This document shows, piece by piece, positions 6,710 to 9,680 of a DNA stretch of 9,680 nucleotides (position 1 is its first letter; the number at the start of each line of letters is the position of its first letter). A program made the position numbers and the translations under genes. Where the stretch lies: NCBI GenBank assembly GCA_017425745.1, contig JAFOXT010000286.1:1-9680 (forward strand), written 5' to 3'. The stretch is from Clostridia bacterium (GTDB lineage Bacteria; Bacillota; Clostridia; Oscillospirales; Acutalibacteraceae). Under the pieces are notes generated by a model, which did not search any database, had not been told where the DNA came from, and saw nothing but the letters and a program-made list of their open reading frames with translations.

Positions 6710-6829
6710 GCAAGCTGTGTCTTGCTCTATTTAACTATGTAAAAAAGCGTCGGACACCATATTGCCACCACTTCTACAACTCCTGATGCAATATGTCCCG
6801 TTTTAATATTATTAAAGGAGGTCAAAACA
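6708..6829 (+). promoter_or_regulatory. rpmH 5' leader with a candidate regulatory hairpin
   Basis: The leader can form a stem of ATATTGC (6759-6765) with GCAATAT (6788-6794), extended by GGAC (6752-6755) with GTCC (6795-6798) across a 3-nt bulge, closing a 22-nt loop. The loop carries CTCCT (6780-6784), complementary to AGGAG (6816-6820) in the very strong ribosome binding site AAAGGAGGTC. A loop-to-SD pairing could lower translation of L34. TTTT just after the stem could alternatively make it a weak attenuator. I do not recognise a named RNA family. Confidence 0.4.
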
Positions 6830-6964
6830 ATGAAAAGAACTTACCAACCCAAAAAGCGCCACAGAAAGATGGAACACGGTTTCCGCAAGAGAATGGCTAC
6901 AAAGAACGGCCGCAAGGTTCTCGCTCGCAGAAGAGCAAAGGGCAGAAAGCAACTGACATACTAA
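6830..6964 (+). CDS. rpmH: 50S ribosomal protein L34
   Basis: This 44-residue, strongly basic protein begins MKRTYQPKKRHRK and contains HGFRKRMATKNGRKVLARRR, the hallmark of bacterial L34, at the normal family length. L34 is a small component of the large ribosomal subunit. The ATG at 6830 lies 7-8 nt after AAAGGAGGTC. The gene opens the rpmH-rnpA-yidD-yidC-jag cluster that is conserved in Firmicutes. Position 8 is Lys instead of the common Ser and the C-terminus is QLTY rather than RLTV/RLSA, both minor differences. dnaA, often found divergently upstream, is not present here. Confidence 0.98.
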   Translation: MKRTYQPKKRHRKMEHGFRKRMATKNGRKVLARRRAKGRKQLTY

Positions 6965-6968
6965 GGGA
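6963..6968 (+). promoter_or_regulatory. Ribosome binding site supporting the TTG start of rnpA
   Basis: AAGGGA overlaps the rpmH stop codon and lies 10 nt before TTG at 6979. No ATG or GTG is available in this frame before the conserved LKEN-x2-F segment, so TTG is the best start. Confidence 0.7.
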
Positions 6969-6978
6969 TTGATTTTTC

Positions 6979-7323
6979 TTGCAGAAGTATATTACGCTAA
7001 AAGAGAATACAGACTTTAACCGCGTATATTACCGCGGAAAGTCTTCGGCTAAACCTCAGCTGGTTGTTTATGTGCTTAAAAACCGTCTGGGTGTATGTCG
7101 CATTGGCATTACAACAAGCAAGAAAATCGGTAACGCAGTAGAACGCAATCGCTCCCGTAGGATTATTAGAGCCGCTTTTCAGTCGGTTATAAAGGAACAT
7201 AACTTTGAGGGAAAGGGTTACGATTTTGTTTTTGTTGCAAGAACTAAAACAAAGTTTCTCAAAAGCACCCATATAGAAAAAGCTATGTTGGAGTGCTTTA
7301 AGGATTTAGGTGTTATTAAATGA
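6979..7323 (+). CDS. rnpA: Ribonuclease P protein component
   Basis: RnpA binds the RNase P RNA and helps it cleave 5' leaders from pre-tRNA. The 114-residue product has the family's usual length and motifs: LKENTDFNRVYYRGKS (7-22) at the N-terminus, the RNR signature GNAVERNRSRRIIR (51-64), which contacts the RNA, and DFVFVAR (82-88) on the central sheet. Translation should begin at TTG, 14 nt after the rpmH stop, which may lower output relative to L34. The stop TGA overlaps the yidD ATG by 4 nt, so those two are likely coupled. Confidence 0.96.
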   Translation: MQKYITLKENTDFNRVYYRGKSSAKPQLVVYVLKNRLGVCRIGITTSKKIGNAVERNRSRRIIRAAFQSVIKEHNFEGKGYDFVFVARTKTKFLKSTHIEKAMLECFKDLGVIK

Positions 7324-7559
7324 AAAGGCTGATGCTTTCTCTTATACGGTTTTACCGCAGAAGAATTTCACCTCACCTGCCCCCTATGTGCAAGTATTAT
7401 CCTACTTGCTCAGTTTATGCAATAGAAGCAATTGAGACACACGGCGCGTTAAAGGGCGGTGTGCTTGCTTTGTTACGCATTTTAAGGTGTAATCCCCTGT
7501 TCCCGGGCGGTTATGACCCTGTTCCTGAGAAAAAGAACAAGTGTAACCACAAGCACTGA
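7320..7559 (+). CDS. yidD: Membrane protein insertion efficiency factor YidD
   Basis: YidD is a small peripheral membrane protein with an amphipathic N-terminus that is thought to assist YidC-dependent membrane insertion. The 79-residue product shows the whole family signature: basic N-terminus LIRFYRRRISPHLPP, YYPTCSVYA (26-34), HGALKGG (41-47), RCNP (56-59) and GGYDPVP (63-69), with conserved Cys24, Cys30 and Cys57. The ATG overlaps the rnpA stop (ATGA). The C-terminal KKNKCNHKH tail is variable in the family. It directly precedes yidC, its functional partner. Confidence 0.95.
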   Translation: MKRLMLSLIRFYRRRISPHLPPMCKYYPTCSVYAIEAIETHGALKGGVLALLRILRCNPLFPGGYDPVPEKKNKCNHKH

Positions 7560-7603
7560 AAAGATCTTTAATATTGACGGAATAATTTTACGGAGGATCA
7601 AAA

Positions 7604-8599
7604 ATGGACAAATTTTTTCAAATTCTTTATGTTCCCTTCGGCTTTCTGTTCAGAATTCTTTTTGATTTCGTAGGCAACTACGGACTCGCACTTATTATCT
7701 TCACACTGTTTTTCCGTGTTATTCTTCTGCCTTCAGCAGTTAAGCAGCAGAAGGGTATGGCAAAGCAGTACCGTCTTCAGCCCAAGCTGAAGCGCATCAA
7801 GGAAAAATATCAGGACTATGCTCCCAATGAAAGAAACCAGAAAATTCAGATGGAGACCAATGAGCTTTATCAGCAGGAAGGTTATTCAGCAATGACCGGC
7901 GGCTGTGCACCTCTTCTTCTTCAGCTTCCTATTCTCTGGGGTCTTTACGGCATCATCCGTATGCCTCTTACTCACGTTCTCAACATCAGCAAGGAAGCAG
8001 TTACTGCTCTTACCGCTGCAGTTGCTGAACTTGGAGAATCAACAACAAGAACTGCTGCTTATGCAGAATCTCTTGTAATTTCAAAAATTGCAGAGCTTGT
8101 TGAAGCAAATCCTGACCTTGTTACAAAGTTCCCTGAAGCTATTGAAAAAATTCAGAACTTTAACTTTAAGATTTTCGGCATCGACCTTGGTACAATTCCC
8201 AGTATGGATACATTCAAAAACTGGGCTGAAGCATCAACCGAAGCCAAGCTTATTCTTCTTATCCCCATTCTTTCAGCTGTCACTTCTCTTATGACAAGTG
8301 TGCTTACACAGGTAAGACAGAAGAAAACCAACCCCGACGCACAGATGCAGGGTATGGGTTGCATGATGCTTTCAATGCCTCTTATGTCACTCTGGTTTAC
8401 CTTCCAGTTCCCTGCAGGTATGGGTATGTACTGGATTCTTTCAAACGTATTCGCTTTCTTCCAGACTCTTATCCTCGGTCACTTCTATGCTCCGAGAAAG
8501 ACAGTTGCTCAGCATATGGTTGCTGAAACAATTGAACGTCGTTCATATGAAAAGGCAAAGAAAGCTGCAGCTGACAAAGAAAAGAACGAACAGAACTAA
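7604..8599 (+). CDS. yidC: Membrane protein insertase YidC (YidC/Oxa1/SpoIIIJ family)
   Basis: YidC inserts and folds membrane proteins, alone or with SecYEG. The 331-residue product has the five-helix Gram-positive core: helices near 25-45, 99-120, 214-236, 253-268 and 272-295. Arg38 in TLFFRVILLP is the conserved groove arginine that contacts substrates. The cytoplasmic loop 46-98, starting KQQKGMAKQYRLQPKLKRIKEKY, matches the family's basic helical hairpin. The extracellular part between helices 2 and 3 (about 122-205) is long and Ala/Glu-rich, as I recall for clostridial rather than Bacillus proteins. No lipobox is seen at the N-terminus, unlike Bacillus SpoIIIJ. A basic C-terminal tail (297-331) may contact ribosomes. 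The start has GGAGGA at 7592-7597. There is a 44-nt gap after yidD and 56 nt before jag, both without a terminator. Confidence 0.96.
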   Translation: MDKFFQILYVPFGFLFRILFDFVGNYGLALIIFTLFFRVILLPSAVKQQKGMAKQYRLQPKLKRIKEKYQDYAPNERNQKIQMETNELYQQEGYSAMTGGCAPLLLQLPILWGLYGIIRMPLTHVLNISKEAVTALTAAVAELGESTTRTAAYAESLVISKIAELVEANPDLVTKFPEAIEKIQNFNFKIFGIDLGTIPSMDTFKNWAEASTEAKLILLIPILSAVTSLMTSVLTQVRQKKTNPDAQMQGMGCMMLSMPLMSLWFTFQFPAGMGMYWILSNVFAFFQTLILGHFYAPRKTVAQHMVAETIERRSYEKAKKAAADKEKNEQN

Positions 8600-8655
8600 A
8601 AGCCACAAAACAACAAATACTTTTTATATTTTGTAAACGGTGGTGAAAACTAAAA

Positions 8656-9657
8656 ATGATACATGAAGCTATTGCAACAGGTGCAACAGTTGACGAGGCA
8701 AGAGCAAACGCAATTGCTGAGCTTAAAGCTCCCAAGGATGCAGATGTACACACTGAAATCCTTGCTATGCCCACAAAGAAGATCTTAGGTCTTTTTGGCG
8801 GTTCACCTGCTAAAGCACGTGCATATTATGAAACACCCGATGCTCCCAAGGCTAAGGAAGCTGCACCCAAGGCAGCTCCCAAAAAGGCTGAAAAGCCTGC
8901 AGCCAAAGCTGAAAAGCCCGCTGAAGTAAAAGCTGAGGTTAAGGCTGAAGCAAAACCTGCAGAGGTTAAGGCAGAAGCTGAAAAGAGCAGCGTGGAAATT
9001 GATATTGCTTCTTCAAAGAGCATTCAGAGTGCAGTGGATTACCTTGCAGCCGTACTTAAGGGTATGGGTGTTGCTGAAATGTCAGCAAAGGCTTTCCGCA
9101 CAAGCGATGATGAAATCATCCTTGAGCTTGACTGCGGTGAGGATTACGGCATCGTAATCGGCAGAAGAGGCGAAACTCTTGATTCAATTCAGTATCTTAC
9201 AAGACTTGTTGCCAACAAGTACAAGACTGAAAACGAATATGCGAGAATTTCAATCAACATCGGTTCTTACCGTGAAAAGAGAAAGAATACACTGAGAGCT
9301 CTTGCTAAGAAGAACTCAGAAAAGGTTCTCAAATACGGCAGAAACGTTACTTTTGAACCCATGAATCCCTATGAGCGCCGTATCATTCATACAGCAGTTC
9401 AGGAAATTGAGGGTGTTACATCACACTCAGTAGGTTCAGATTCAAACAGAAGAGTTGTTATTACTCTTGCAGAAGGCGTTAAGCCTACACATCCTTCCAA
9501 GGGCGGCTATAACAGAGGTCGCGGCGGTAAGGGCGGTTACAACAACCGTGGCAGAGACAGAAGAAACAACAATTCTTATACACCGTCAGGTGAACAGAGA
9601 GCACCCAGAACAGACGCAGGCGCTCAGAAGGTTTCACTTTACGGCAAAATCAACTGA
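8656..9657 (+). CDS. jag: RNA-binding protein Jag/KhpB (Jag_N-KH-R3H) with Gly/Arg-rich tail
   Basis: KhpB/Jag is a cytoplasmic RNA-binding protein that, in other Firmicutes, works with KhpA and influences cell elongation and division. The 333-residue product has Jag_N (1-57, with TGATVDEARANAIAEL and KKILGLFGG), an Ala/Lys/Glu/Pro linker with AEVKAE-type repeats (60-112), a KH domain (about 113-190) with IGRRGETLDSIQYL holding the G-x2-G loop, and an R3H domain (about 191-272) with R241-x3-H245 in PYERRIIH. Uncommonly, about 60 further residues follow, rich in Gly, Arg and Asn (GGYNRGRGGKGGYNNRGRDR). Many Jag proteins are nearer 200-260 residues and end soon after R3H. GGTGGTG at 8639-8645 serves the ATG. 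Its place after yidC is the standard Firmicutes arrangement. Confidence 0.95.
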   Translation: MIHEAIATGATVDEARANAIAELKAPKDADVHTEILAMPTKKILGLFGGSPAKARAYYETPDAPKAKEAAPKAAPKKAEKPAAKAEKPAEVKAEVKAEAKPAEVKAEAEKSSVEIDIASSKSIQSAVDYLAAVLKGMGVAEMSAKAFRTSDDEIILELDCGEDYGIVIGRRGETLDSIQYLTRLVANKYKTENEYARISINIGSYREKRKNTLRALAKKNSEKVLKYGRNVTFEPMNPYERRIIHTAVQEIEGVTSHSVGSDSNRRVVITLAEGVKPTHPSKGGYNRGRGGKGGYNNRGRDRRNNNSYTPSGEQRAPRTDAGAQKVSLYGKIN

Positions 9658-9680
9658 TTTCAGAAACACCTGTGAGTTAA

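Noticed and set aside
6737..6742. ATGTAA start-stop element in the rpmH leader
   Set aside because: No Shine-Dalgarno precedes it, and six bases of this kind are expected by chance in AT-rich leader DNA.
6465..6829. Possible oriC upstream of rpmH
   Set aside because: No DnaA-box-like sequences were found on either strand and dnaA is absent.
8605..8634. ACAAAA/TTTTGT pairing between yidC and jag
   Set aside because: Six mostly A-T pairs with an 18-nt loop are not enough for a terminator or a regulatory hairpin.

Overview
The window looks like chromosome from a low-to-moderate-GC Gram-positive Clostridia, most likely a gut Oscillospirales/Ruminococcaceae-type organism. The reasons are the order rpmH-rnpA-yidD-yidC-jag, the heavy use of CTT for leucine, AGGAGG-type ribosome binding sites, a dispersed palindromic intergenic repeat of a kind I associate with gut Clostridia, and a very cysteine-rich extracellular repeat protein with a tail I recall from the same group. 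This taxonomic call is inference; there is no rRNA in the window. Every gene found lies on the + strand.

Region 1 (1-2688) is the 3' part of a large gene, open from the first base, for a cysteine-rich modular protein. The visible 895 residues hold about 17-18 degenerate units of two kinds, then a Pro/Glu linker and a Cys/His-flanked aromatic helix at the C-terminus. A strong terminator (2700-2730) and a roughly 100-bp palindromic intergenic repeat (2731-2830) follow.

Region 2 (about 2861-6529) is a three-gene unit with its own extended -10 promoter and a strong terminator. It encodes a six-helix YjdF/DUF2238-like membrane protein, a variant MurE-type Mur ligase, and a FemAB/MurM-family peptidoglycan aminoacyltransferase with the typical coiled-coil arm. 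The genes are separated by 1 nt each. This reads as a module that builds or modifies the peptidoglycan stem peptide. The ligase is not a textbook MurE: it has DDPN where the meso-DAP enzymes have DNPR, and a DHIGTNEH segment in place of DHLDFHG.

Region 3 (about 6663-9657) is the conserved rpmH-rnpA-yidD-yidC-jag cluster. It is driven by a consensus sigma-A promoter (TTGACA-18-TATAAT) that lies inside a perfect 11-bp inverted repeat. A leader of about 120 nt precedes rpmH and can fold into a hairpin whose loop is complementary to the rpmH Shine-Dalgarno. The products are ribosomal protein L34, the RNase P protein (TTG start), YidD, the YidC insertase and the RNA-binding protein Jag/KhpB, which carries an Ala/Lys/Glu linker and an unusual Gly/Arg/Asn-rich tail. 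dnaA, the usual neighbour of rpmH, is absent, and I saw no DnaA boxes upstream.

The best leads for something new are the surface protein's repeat-plus-tail architecture, the variant MurE/FemAB/membrane-protein module, and the dyad promoter and leader of rpmH. I see no phage, transposase, CRISPR array, tRNA or rRNA.
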